The translations under genes were made by a program, and so were the position numbers. Shown one piece after another: positions 49,201 to 56,200 of a stretch of 64,000 bases of DNA; within the stretch, counting starts at the first letter, position 1, and every line of letters starts with the position of its first letter. Location of the stretch: assembly GCF_964340395.1 (NCBI RefSeq), contig NC_135563.1, forward strand, positions 12,896,651 to 12,960,650, given 5' to 3'. The notes beneath the pieces were generated by a model, which saw nothing but the letters and a program-made list of their open reading frames with translations, ran no database searches and was not told where the DNA came from. The stretch is from Glandiceps talaboti (lineage: Eukaryota > Hemichordata > Enteropneusta > Spengelidae).

Positions 49201-50572
49201 CACCCTCATAATCTTTTCAGAGCTCAATGTGGACAGTGGAAGAAAACACACATACCCTTACTCTTTGACCACTGATCAATCTCTCTACAATACATTTGTT
49301 TTTTGCAAGATGGTTTAAAACCAATGATTGCATCAGCATTTCTCCAATGTGGTATGGGGCGTGTTGGTTATACATTTACAGTATGGGGTGCTGGTTATAC
49401 ATTGCACATATACACGTACTGTACCATGTATACACATGTATGTATAAGAAGGATGACATTGACAGATCTACGTTTTGTGATGCTGATATATTTGTTTGTA
49501 CTGTCTTTTTACAGAAGTTGACCGATTTTCATATTAAAGAAGGACTTAGGTAATCTTGATATTATACATGTAGAAATTACAAGATGAATTTGAGTAGGGT
49601 GAGAGTGGTTTGAGAGATTTCTGAAATGTTGGAGTGGACCCACTTCTCAGTAAGTCTCAGCAAAAAAAGTCAAGACCTTAGAGTGACATTAGTTTACCCA
49701 TAGACATTGGACTCTGTGTATGGTTTACAGAATGATAAATTTGACTGTTTATTTATATTCCCCTATACAAAAAGATGTGTGTTCATGTCAAAACATCATC
49801 CATTGTTCAGGGCAAAGATTCATGATTGGGTTATGACATCTGCCATACACTGTATACATAAAATACAGGTGTATACGTACATGTACATGTACACAGTACC
49901 TCATGCTCCATGGTATGACCTGCTGTGGTGATTGACCTGTACTGTACTGAAGTAAATTACTATAGCACACAGGCAGAATACATGCATGGAGTCGGTGCTG
50001 TTTCCATGCTACATGTACATGTGGTCTGCTTGTTGACGGTGTGCAGACGTGATTCTTGAGAAGTTTAGGGACATCGTCAATCGAGTTCCGACTTACTCCG
50101 TCTGCAAGCAGGACTATTCCATGGTACCTGTAATGCTGTAGCCATGATGTGGCATGCATTACTCCATTAGGTAACATATCATATGGTAGGGTACGGGGAG
50201 TGATGATCTTACCTGTTCAATGATAGCAGCAAGTCTACCAAGCGCTAGACCGCATTCGTCTCCCCGTGTGATAACAGCACTGCCAAGTTTAACGACGATC
50301 CTTTTCGAGTTTGTAAGCTGTGATCTGTATGATGCGGCCTTGCACTTCGTACTTGTTGTGCTAAATTTTCTGTGAGAAATAAGTCTGTCGTTTCTTTGTC
50401 GAAATATGTGCGAGTTATCATTGTTTACAATAGTACGTGATCCCAACCATCTACGAAAATACACAGAATTACCAAAATACGCACAACCAAGATGATTGTT
50501 TACGATTGTTGTGCCTGCATGTGTTTGAAGTGTCTTACACTTTCTGAGGACATTCAGAGCAGCCATTTTCAT
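19588..50572 (-). CDS. ALDH18A1: P5C synthase (glutamate 5-kinase / gamma-glutamyl phosphate reductase), complete 15-exon gene
   Basis: Delta-1-pyrroline-5-carboxylate synthase phosphorylates glutamate and reduces it with NADPH to glutamate semialdehyde/P5C, feeding proline and ornithine synthesis in mitochondria. Joining 15 exons with GT-AG introns gives 827 codons, or 802 if exon 5 is skipped; the human protein is about 795. Residues 1 to about 85 are rich in Arg, Ser and Thr and poor in acid, as in a mitochondrial presequence. The kinase domain shows VVKLGS (93-98), [10 protein letters not shown] (135-144), NAND (237-240), [15 protein letters not shown] and [12 protein letters not shown]. 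The reductase domain shows [40 protein letters not shown] and [10 protein letters not shown], whose Cys651 is the expected catalytic thiol, then [14 protein letters not shown]. The family assignment is from recalled homologues; the splice joins are read from sequence. The gene diverges from the CUB/lectin gene to its right. Confidence 0.97.
20389..20484 (-). CDS. ALDH18A1: P5CS exon 14: [23 protein letters not shown]
   Basis: It begins and ends in phase 1, acceptor TCTTTACACAG, donor GTAGGA. It contains [20 protein letters not shown], a near-invariant stretch of the reductase; human has Trp where this protein has His. Confidence 0.97.
   Translation of the reverse strand: MQQLKNFSRKLTVHVYFIMPVQGLLMDTGLD
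20485..22855 (-). other. P5CS intron 13
   Basis: Besides repeat R3 copy A it holds A/T-rich unique sequence and a short perfect stem near 22330 (GTTCACT/AGTGAAC). No exon-like ORF fits the frame between exons 13 and 14, which join directly. Confidence 0.7.
20783..21156 (+). repeat. Repeat R3 (GGCCTTA-ended element), copy A
   Basis: It starts near TTAGGCATTAAAAAAAATTG and TGTGGTTCCGAT, ends GGTTGGGTAACCAGAACCAA to GGCCTTA. Ends are imperfect inverted repeats (xxGGTTCCxx / GGAACCxx with GGCCTTA). Lies in P5CS intron 13. Copies at 40539 and 45359 share ends and order. Confidence 0.7.
22856..23042 (-). CDS. ALDH18A1: P5CS exon 13: reductase oligomerisation region
   Basis: It is 62 codons plus one base, acceptor ATTCACAG, donor GTGAGT. 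It reads [61 protein letters not shown]. It matches the human [25 protein letters not shown] region in order and spacing. Confidence 0.95.
23418..24646. repeat. Minisatellite, 22-23 units of 52-57 bp, each a hairpin
   Basis: Each unit runs through a CTGGACTAC-type arm, a TGCTAATTTG loop and GTAGTCCAG, then ATGCAATGTTTAGTAGTC and a variable TATGTGCCC spacer. The best units make a perfect 9-bp stem with a 10-base loop (for example near 24188-24215). Units in 24040-24410 are most alike, edge units most diverged. The stop-free minus-strand ORF inside (23469-23681) is repeat translation, not a gene. Confidence 0.95.
26514..26752. repeat. Dispersed repeat R2, copy 2
   Basis: Shares CTTTTGGGCATAACTTG, CACTTTCATTTGAA, ACAATTGGTCTGGCG and the end TTCAGCTGTGCTGAAA with the copy at 13445. 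Its internal tract is (ACAGAC)n instead of (CA)n. Confidence 0.75.
26826..26947 (-). CDS. ALDH18A1: P5CS exon 12: catalytic cysteine exon
   Basis: It begins in phase 1 (Val completed), acceptor CTATTTCAG, donor GTGAGT. It encodes [20 protein letters not shown]. The second Cys (residue 651, or 626 if exon 5 is skipped) aligns with the catalytic Cys of human P5CS. It ends [10 protein letters not shown] in phase 0. Confidence 0.97.
27712..27866. repeat. Three-copy tandem repeat of about 45-60 bp
   Basis: Unit elements CTGTAACxTTxTGGTCTTTGG then TGGTTACT recur three times, at about 27712, 27755 and 27808, with indels. Confidence 0.7.
29667..30040 (+). repeat. TTAA/AGTGGC repeat, copy in P5CS intron 11
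   Basis: TTAA (29663-29666) precedes AGTGGCACATGCTGAG. It is collinear for about 300 bp with 33864-34170: shared words include AGAACTGTTGATTGC versus AGAACAGCTGATTGC, ATACCAGGTTTGA and ATGGTTAAGT. The right end is not defined. Confidence 0.65.
30434..30629 (-). CDS. ALDH18A1: P5CS exon 11: IPRGSS and GHSEG
   Basis: It is 65 codons plus one base, acceptor TTATTTCAG, donor GTAAGA. It encodes [50 protein letters not shown] and ADPQMAVKI, and ends in phase 1. Confidence 0.96.
30878..31680. repeat. Direct duplication of about 200 bp, 570 bp apart
   Basis: 30883-31078 and 31452-31672 are collinear and nearly identical (for example CCCATAATTGTATTCCAATT, then GCAAATATCTGCTGATGTC). A second pair, 31394-31440 and 32038-32090 (ATGAATATATTGGAACAAGT), shows the same kind of local duplication. 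Confidence 0.85.
33864..34245 (+). repeat. TTAA/AGTGGC repeat, copy in P5CS intron 10
   Basis: TTAA (33860-33863) precedes AGTGGCATGAGCTGAG. It is homologous to 29667-30040 in the same orientation, at roughly 70% by eye. Confidence 0.65.
34267..34404 (-). CDS. ALDH18A1: P5CS exon 10: [12 protein letters not shown]
   Basis: It is 46 codons, phase 0, acceptor CGATTCAG, donor GTAAGT. It contains [20 protein letters not shown] and [18 protein letters not shown], the cofactor-binding core of the aldehyde dehydrogenase fold. Confidence 0.97.
34860..35080 (-). CDS. ALDH18A1: P5CS exon 9: reductase, [17 protein letters not shown]
   Basis: It begins in phase 1 (Gly completed), acceptor TTTTGGTAG, donor GTACGG. 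It reads [25 protein letters not shown], then [21 protein letters not shown], the NADPH-binding signature of gamma-glutamyl phosphate reductases. Confidence 0.97.
35210..35554. repeat. 345-bp near-perfect hairpin element with TTAA target duplication
   Basis: Terminal inverted repeats start AGTGGCCATATGGATGAG and run to the centre near 35382 (TTATTATACGTACAATAA). The outer 80 bp differ by about one indel and one base; inner parts by about 10-15%. It is flanked by TTAA on both sides (35206-35209, 35555-35558). A non-autonomous DNA transposon (foldback MITE) in P5CS intron 8; TTAA duplication is typical of piggyBac-type transposases. Confidence 0.93.
36037..36136 (-). CDS. ALDH18A1: P5CS exon 8: reductase N-terminal helices
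   Basis: It is 33 codons plus one base, acceptor ATTTGCAG, donor GTACGG. It encodes [27 protein letters not shown] and VARRR, matching human RAEIIHHLADLL. It ends in phase 1, and the Gly codon is completed by exon 9. Confidence 0.94.
36522..36731 (-). CDS. ALDH18A1: P5CS exon 7: end of kinase, linker to reductase
   Basis: It is 70 codons, phase 0, acceptor ATTCCTAG, donor GTAAAA. It reads [20 protein letters not shown], then [12 protein letters not shown], the kinase/reductase boundary, then [13 protein letters not shown], the first helix of the reductase domain. No long single-frame ORF covers it; I found it from the gap between exons 6 and 8. Confidence 0.95.
37219..37275. repeat. (AC)n microsatellite in P5CS intron 6
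   Basis: (AC)n with one CGCA interruption, followed by ATGC repeats to about 37297. Confidence 0.97.
37429..37644 (-). CDS. ALDH18A1: P5CS exon 6: kinase VKDNDSLAA to GGMESK
   Basis: It is 72 codons, phase 0, acceptor TCTCTCTAG, donor GTCAGT. It opens with [18 protein letters not shown], then [17 protein letters not shown] and [15 protein letters not shown]. These are the nucleotide- and substrate-binding loops at the end of the amino-acid kinase fold. Confidence 0.97.
37955..38012. repeat. (GTTT)n tract ending in poly-G
   Basis: GTTT repeats followed by seven Gs; same composition as the tract at 7895-8015. Confidence 0.92.
38593..38725. repeat. 133-bp imperfect hairpin element
   Basis: GATGTGAAGC at the left is inverted at the right (GCTTCACATC). 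The arms continue through a second match, CACTGATTGGTAAAC against GTTAAACCAATCACAGTG. It looks like a small foldback MITE in P5CS intron 5; no clear target duplication. Confidence 0.7.
40091..40165 (-). CDS. ALDH18A1: P5CS putative exon 5: in-frame 25-residue cassette
   Basis: This is an open stretch that follows a strong acceptor (long T-rich tract then TTTCTGCAG). It stays in the exon 4 frame for 25 codons: hydrophobic start LLAYEG, then an acidic, Pro-rich run including [12 protein letters not shown]. Length 75 is divisible by three, so inclusion or skipping both keep the frame. The donor is weak: GTTGGT at 40090, or GTGCAT six bases later (two more codons, also in frame). Exons 4 and 6 join perfectly without it, so it may be alternative, lineage-specific, or not an exon at all. 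Confidence 0.42.
40539..40930 (+). repeat. Repeat R3, copy B
   Basis: It opens TTAGGCCAAAAAAAAATTG and TGTGGTTCCGATGACACCC and ends GGTTACTGGAACCAAACAAT then GGGGGCCTTA. The middle is unlike copies A and C, so ends are conserved more than the core. Confidence 0.7.
41756..41908 (-). CDS. ALDH18A1: P5CS exon 4: kinase substrate-binding segment
   Basis: It is 51 codons, phase 0 at both ends, acceptor TTGAGCAG, donor GTACGT. It contains [15 protein letters not shown], the conserved NxND glutamate-binding loop, and ends in DLQG. In mammals DLQG is the residue group just before the two-residue (Asn-Val) alternative insert that controls ornithine inhibition. Confidence 0.95.
42531..42635 (-). CDS. 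ALDH18A1: P5CS exon 3: kinase [11 protein letters not shown] segment
   Basis: It is 35 codons, phase 0, acceptor TCTTTTAG, donor GTTAGT. It encodes [20 protein letters not shown], a highly conserved glutamate kinase stretch, followed by SQYGVTTSQ. Confidence 0.95.
42703..43095 (+). repeat. tRNA-derived SINE
   Basis: A tRNA-like head with A-box-like GGTTGAATGGTTAGAATGG and B-box GGTTCAAGTC (about 42707-42760). A conserved body follows (CAGTCAACCCAGATGTA, GGGGACCTGGTAGGAT) and a tail with GAAGTACTTTGAGCA and AAGTACTATAAAA ending in T/A-rich repeats. The tRNA promoter plus body plus A-rich tail order is that of an RNA polymerase III retroposon. Ends are approximate. Confidence 0.75.
44394..44420. 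repeat. (CA)n microsatellite
   Basis: About 13 CA dinucleotides in P5CS intron 2. Confidence 0.97.
45066..45312. repeat. Degenerate tandem repeat (GTAGAACAGGACAGCATG)
   Basis: GTAGAACAGGACAGCATGG-like words recur at about 45066, 45176, 45230 and 45283, and TGGATTCCATGCTA-like words alternate with them (inverted relation of CATGGAGT and ATTCCATG). Confidence 0.6.
45359..45742 (-). repeat. Repeat R3, copy C (inverted)
   Basis: In reverse complement it matches copy A closely along its whole length, including the core words CCATTGTTTTCCAAATGGTC and ACTTGATGTCA-like sequence. Ends with TTAGGCCTTA at the right. Confidence 0.8.
47940..48085. repeat. Dispersed repeat R1, short copy 4
   Basis: AAAGGTCAAAGTCAAGC, then GTGCAAGGTTTATAAGAAAT and CTGAGAAATGAAG follow the order of the other R1 copies; the terminal GGACAGAC-like stretch is missing. 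Confidence 0.45.
48293..48436 (-). CDS. ALDH18A1: P5CS exon 2: kinase core
   Basis: It is 48 codons with phase 0 at both ends. The acceptor is CCTCACAG and the donor GTAAGT. It carries the glutamate kinase segment [16 protein letters not shown] and LSQSMRQTL. Its last residues (SNRADTNG) align with a variable stretch of human P5CS that is about three residues longer. Confidence 0.95.
48437..50212 (-). other. P5CS intron 1
   Basis: AT-rich sequence without a recognisable element. ORFs at 48927-49211 and 49788-50177 show no domain pattern. Confidence 0.6.
50213..50572 (-). CDS. ALDH18A1: P5CS exon 1: mitochondrial presequence and kinase N-terminus
   Basis: It encodes residues 1-120. The frame has a TAG upstream and no ATG between that stop and position 50572, so the start is the ATG at 50572 or the one two codons later at 50566. 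The second ATG has the stronger context (A at -3, G at +4). The first ~85 residues contain many Arg, Ser and Thr, as in a mitochondrial targeting peptide. The exon ends with the kinase ATP/glutamate motif [11 protein letters not shown] and LAAIIEQ, followed by donor GTAAGA in phase 0. Confidence 0.93.
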
Positions 50573-51017
50573 CCGATCGATCAAACGTCTTTCGAGTCGC
50601 TAGTCGTGGACTGCTTGTTGTCAAACCTTGAAACTATCTTCACGATTTTGTCAATTACAAAATACGCCACGTACACAAAACTTACAGTACTTTGCGTTCC
50701 TAACACCTTGTGTGCCAATGTGGTTTCCGTCAGGCCGATTACGTTCACTATAAATACCCAAACAAACCGTCTATGAATGAATGACTCAAAGTCGGAATGT
50801 CAATATGGTAACCAAAGAGAAACAAGGATGCCACGTTGAAAAGTTGAATAAATTATGTTGATAGCACGCTCCAAAATAGTAAGATCTTCAACTGTAGTCG
50901 TGTGTGATATTTGAGAAGTCCAGTTAGTTGGTACAATATGCTTTTAAATGGCTTGAATAGACCGGGAGTTCTCCAAAACAACGCACATGCTGAACTGTGA
51001 TAGCAGCTGTTGATCAA

Positions 51018-51026
51018 TGCGCATGC
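51018..51026. promoter_or_regulatory. NRF1-like word
   Basis: TGCGCATGC is close to the NRF1 palindrome GCGCATGCGC, a factor for nuclear genes of mitochondrial proteins. About 450 bp upstream of the P5CS start; motif evidence only. Confidence 0.3.
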
Positions 51027-51072
51027 CTACAGTTCGCGCGTTGCTGCTGACCTTTCACCTCAAAGAGTATGA

Positions 51073-51081
51073 TGATGCAAT
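51073..51081 (+). promoter_or_regulatory. CARE word (ATF4-C/EBP composite site)
   Basis: TGATGCAAT matches the CARE consensus TGATGNAAT, about 500 bp upstream of the P5CS start. Mammalian ALDH18A1 is induced by ATF4 in the amino-acid response, so the site fits the gene. A 9-bp word can occur by chance. Confidence 0.4.
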
Positions 51082-51198
51082 TCAACCTGCGTAAAACTTT
51101 CGTTGAATAATACCCCTCCTTATTACTACTATATGGATAACATGGTACGTATTCAACTTTATACGTGCATCGTGCAGTGGTGGAATAAAGCAACCCAA

Positions 51199-51206
51199 TG
51201 ACGTCA
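51199..51206. promoter_or_regulatory. Full CRE palindrome
   Basis: TGACGTCA, the CREB/ATF palindrome, lies 118 bp beyond the CARE word and about 630 bp upstream of the P5CS start. Motif evidence only. Confidence 0.4.
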
Positions 51207-53215
51207 TTTTCCTATTTGATTTGTGTGCGTACGTGTCGTGAACTGTTACTGGTTGAATCGGAAACGATGCCGTACAACTTGAAGACTCAAGTTCTCCCTC
51301 TTGAATATCCCATCCAGGCTAACTAAGCTTTTCATGTGAAAAATACTCTCTAACTGGCCAAGTATTAGGCGTAATCCCAATTTGCAAATCAACTTGAAGT
51401 CTAAAAGTTAGTAAAATATGCAGAACTTGGAAATGACAGATTTATATCTGCCCACCTACCTAAACTTTGTTACTGTAGTCAAATTAGCTGGATCGTGTAA
51501 AGACCTGCGCATTATTTAACATTTGATCTTGTCGACCATGACTTTCTTCTACATCATCGATCATGTAACATACGTATTGTAATATTGATATCACTGTCTT
51601 AATGAAGCAATATACTAGTAACTTCTCTTTACCTATCTCTAAAATCGCATTCGTAAGCAAATCGTTACTTTCTGAATCCTGCCGGTCTTACCGTACGTAC
51701 TGAGGAGGAATTGAAATTATTTTCTCACCTGATCAACAGCATCTCATACGTGTACATCAAATAGTGTCTGTAATGGTTAGTGCTTTACGTCATCTCTCGG
51801 TGTGTCTGTCCATCTATTCATTCATCTGTCTATCTATATATTTATCTATCGATCTATCTGTTTCTCCCTAGCTCTCGATTTCATCACGAATCGGACTGTT
51901 AGTGGCGCTATTACGACGATGCTTTTCAACACAGCCTGACTTTCACTGAGTTTCAATATAATTTAAAGGCATAAGATTCGGCATGAAAGTGTCCACTCAA
52001 GACACAGTGCTCAAGACCACCAAGAAATCAACCTTCTACATCGTGTATCTCATTTGACGTGTAATTTTGTCCGTTCTTGTGGTAGTTATGAAATTTGAGG
52101 ATGAGCTTCGTCAATTGCAAGAGTCGTGGTTATGAACATGATCTATGGTAAAATACAACGTATAAAAGTAGGGTTATACGTGATAACGAAAAGATTCAAG
52201 TTATTTACGGTTTCTATTGTACACGTGATTGTGTTATTCGTCAATTTGATGTAGGAGTACGACTCGATTCCTTTATTTAACTTATTTACACTTCGTATAT
52301 TCATATTATCGTTTGTTTTTGATTTTCTCGTTCTGGGAATGATCAGATAGGCCATTCCTATAACAACATGTTATCTTCGGAGCTATCGCACAAAGAAGAG
52401 AGAAATAGTACGCTGAGGGCGTCCTTTAATTCAAGTGAACATCCCTGAAAAATGTGCTCAGTTCGTCGCTATTTTGTACACTGGGAGTTGAACGACTCTA
52501 TTGGTTGCATGCAAATACATAACATTTGATAAGTCTGTTATATATTGGTTCATTTCCTAAGGAACTGAACGTTAGTAAGTAATGTCACACAGTGAGAGTA
52601 CTCGACGTCCTTTACGAGAATTCCGGTACTCAACGAACTAGGTTCCAATCAAACTTTTTGTCTGCTTGTGAGTATTTTTATCTTATCTTTATTACGTTGT
52701 GTCATTGCAATCCTTGACAATCTTAATTCGACATTACCTACTCGGTGGAGTGGAGTGGAGTGGAAAGTGATTTGAAGTAATTACTTTAAGTGATTACTTT
52801 ATAGATTTACTTGTGACGATTTCATTCAAAATTCAAGATTATCAAGAATCATAGGAATGAGAAACATGGGAATGGACATTCTGAATTCTGAATGGACATT
52901 CTGCAGATTCTGAAGTAAAATTTGTACGTGTATGTATTTTGTGTTTGTGATTGATTGTCAATGTGTTAAGTATATACCTGGTAAAGATGACATATAAATG
53001 GCGCGACTTCATCGGTACGAGAATACATGCATACGTTTTACAGATCTGCGACCAATTTTAATAACCTTCCATCCACCAACGTAAATCTGCTGTCTAATTA
53101 GATGTTGATGATTTGGTTTTCGTTCCTATTTTCACAGCATGCATACAAGCATTCAAGACGTCAGTGCGCATTGGTTTGATAATTTCTATTCTGTAGACGC
53201 AATCCTAGAAAAGAG

Positions 53216-53270
53216 ATGGAAGTGCCCTGTTTGTTATTGAGTCTTCACATAGTGTGTTTATTCCACTCAG
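53216..53270 (+). CDS. CUB/lectin gene exon 1: signal peptide
   Basis: ATG followed by 17 mostly hydrophobic codons ([18 protein letters not shown]) and donor GTGAGT in phase 1. This is the hydrophobic core of a secretory signal; cleavage probably falls in exon 2 near VVLG-DL. The start is the only ATG ahead of the hydrophobic run in this frame near the donor. Confidence 0.78.
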
Positions 53271-56200
53271 GTGAGTAGGTTATTTAGACTAATACTCGAA
53301 TCATGAATTATTGCCAAAAAATATCACGATTTTTTTCAAATCCGGACTCTGTTAACGAAAGTACGTGCTTATAAAACCAAACTAGCACCGTACTTGATTA
53401 ACAAAATAAACCAAGTATACGTCGAGTGCTGCATGCTGAAGTGGGTTTTTAGAAACGACCACCTACACTCAAGTTATCACAGTGAAATCAAAAGTGTTGC
53501 CCTATAGCTACTCGTCATATGAGTTGTTCACGGTGATGTAACAAGATATTTATATTTCCACTAGTTTGTTTCTTTCGTTAAATCAAATTATTGAAATTCT
53601 GATTTAAATACAAAACACATATTTCTGGAAACACACAGGTGATTATACGCTATTGCAGGCGTGAATACGATAGAGTGTACCAGATAATACGTATCGTATT
53701 TGGGTGTGTTATGGTATTGCCAAGTGGTCATCATTAAACTGACTGACTGACTGACTGACTGACTGACTGACTGGTAGATTTGACAGCTGTAAACACATAC
53801 ATGCTGAACGAAAACTATATAACTGTATTGACACTATTCTTTTCGAACCTTGCGTCATATTCCCAAGTCAGAGAGTTTGCATTCCAGCTGTCTCTATCTT
53901 GAGCTAAAGCATACAATGCAATATTCCATTAACTGTGCATGTTTACTGTAAACCATTCCCAAAGGACAAAATTGAAAAATACATGAGTGCATCGAATGAA
54001 TCTATAAGCTATGATGGGGAAGAATAAATCAGTCACTCACCTGCTAGAATGGCAGACATTGATTAAAGAAGTTCCAGACACAATTTATTGCACACATCTT
54101 TGTGCCTTACATGTCATCGATAAAATGGTTGAGCTTTTCAATGTGTACGCATTCGGTCTCAAGACGATCTAACGAGAGCGACTCTAAAGGTCGGAGACCT
54201 CAAGTAATTGAAAATTTAAATATACCCCTTAAAGCTTTTAATGAACTACATGTGCATTTCTTGTACAATAGTTCTTAGCTTAGATTGTTGGTACGATAGT
54301 ATGTATTGTGACTAGTACTTCCTTGATGAAATAAATATGACCATACCATGGCATTCCATGACCTCGTGTATTTTGTGTCGTAGTAAATGACACATTGCCC
54401 ATACAAAAACGAAGATTTTGTGATAATTCGTCTATAAGATCAAAAGGTGTTTACCATTGCATTATGGTAAATTTTTACAGTGGTTCTAAAGTTTACAGGG
54501 AATAACTTTTTAACTATAAAGTAACTGCCTCTTTTGTGCAACTTTATTTGTGTGACAACATAGTGAAGTAAGGCTTTGTATGGCAAACTTGTACATGTAT
54601 CTCTGCTCACAATTCAAAATATGTGACTAAAAGCAAATTTGAATCAACTGTTACTAGTAAAGTAACATTTTGAATCAATTTCTACTGTGGTGTGCCATGC
54701 TGTTGATGACCAATAACAAATTTCTAGGCTACTTTTATTGGGAATGGAAAATGTACATTAATTAAAATTCATTTCATGTTGTGTTTCAAATCAATATGAT
54801 TAATATTATACTTGACAAACACATTAGTACCACTCAGTCCGTCGCTGTCTCTTTGTCGCCCTCTGTCTGTCTCCTTCAGTTTTTCTGTTTGCTTGACTGT
54901 CTGCCTGCCAATCTCTCTCTCTCTCTCCCTCCTCCCTTTTGACGTTATAATAAAAAACGTTGTGCGAGATGAAACAGCCTAATTGAAACTCTATAGACTT
55001 TCTGGTTTGGTAGTAAATCACGTCAAAGTTATTTTATAAAAGTTAATATCTGAAGTTCTTCAAGTGACATGGGATATTGCATATAACCAATCTACTTCAA
55101 ACCAGTAATTATGTCTCTAATGACTTAAGTATTAAATCGTAGGCTTGCCGTCTCTCCTGTTTTTTGCTTCCATTGACTCTGTAACACTACTAAGTATCAT
55201 GCTAACAGGCTAAGTACCATGCCAAGTTTTAAATTCACAACTACGATTTCATCTTAGCTATGGAATATATTTGTCGATGATTTGTGCTTACAATTTGAGT
55301 AACATTGCTAACATAGTATACTGAGTTGCTTCATCATAAAATAATGATCCAAAATACATTCTTATCGTTCCTGTTACTTTTACTCTCTTGTAGTCGTCCT
55401 AGGCGATCTTTGTAGTCATGACAACGGTACATGTTACCCAGATGATCGATGTTCGACGCAGGGAGCGTGTTTTCTTGAAGGTAAATAGTGATTTATCTGC
55501 GTGATTTATGTCTTAGTTACAACATTTGTACCCGAGAGTATGAAAACTTTGAATTGAATGATAAAAGATAAATGTTTTAGTTTGAGAAATGTTTGAAATC
55601 CGTCTTCAAGTTGCATGTTTGTTCTCACGAATTATTGCTTCACAAATTTCATCTACGTAGATTATTTTTGTGCGTGCTAAATGAAGTTGATTTGACAGTC
55701 CTAAATAATCGCTGTTCGAACGTTGCCTTAGTTATACTTTAGGGGGAAAGTGATTAATTCTTCCGCCGGACCTACGACAGTCCTGCAATTTATCTATATA
55801 TACACTCTTCTACTTTACTTGTGGCAACCTCAATCACAGTCAACGTATTGTTTCGAGGCTTTGACAGACATTCATTCGGAACCTAAGTAGTCAACTGCGG
55901 TAAAAACTGGATAGAGAGACTTAGTAGTACGTACGACTAAGGAATGACAAAGATACGGTTTTATATGATGAATTTGAGAGACATCTTCAGTAAAGCCATT
56001 TACGTAATAGATGTTGGATCTCTTGACTTCAGCAAGAGTTACTAGTATTTACCGTAATTGGATCGTCACACTTTAGTGCAGACTTTTCAAGTGTAGGCAA
56101 GTAGCTTACACTGAGACGAAGTTTGTTCACCGATCCAGTCCGCATGGATGGATGAATGGATGGATGGATTGATGGACGGATGGATGGATGGATGGATAGA

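Larger units (their letters stand above)
50573..53215. promoter_or_regulatory. Divergent intergenic promoter region of P5CS and the CUB/lectin gene
   Basis: 2.6 kb separates the two start codons. On the P5CS side I see an NRF1-like word TGCGCATGC (51018-51026), a CARE-type word TGATGCAAT (51073-51081) and a palindromic CRE TGACGTCA (51199-51206). No clear TATA box lies at a fitting distance for P5CS. The CUB/lectin side has a short GGAGT repeat near 52746-52765 and no recognisable core element. Start sites are not known; function is inferred from motifs only. Confidence 0.45.

Noticed and set aside
50159-50212. Read-through of P5CS exon 1 ORF to 50159
   Set aside because: The donor at 50212 joins exactly to exon 2 and the following codons do not match the family.
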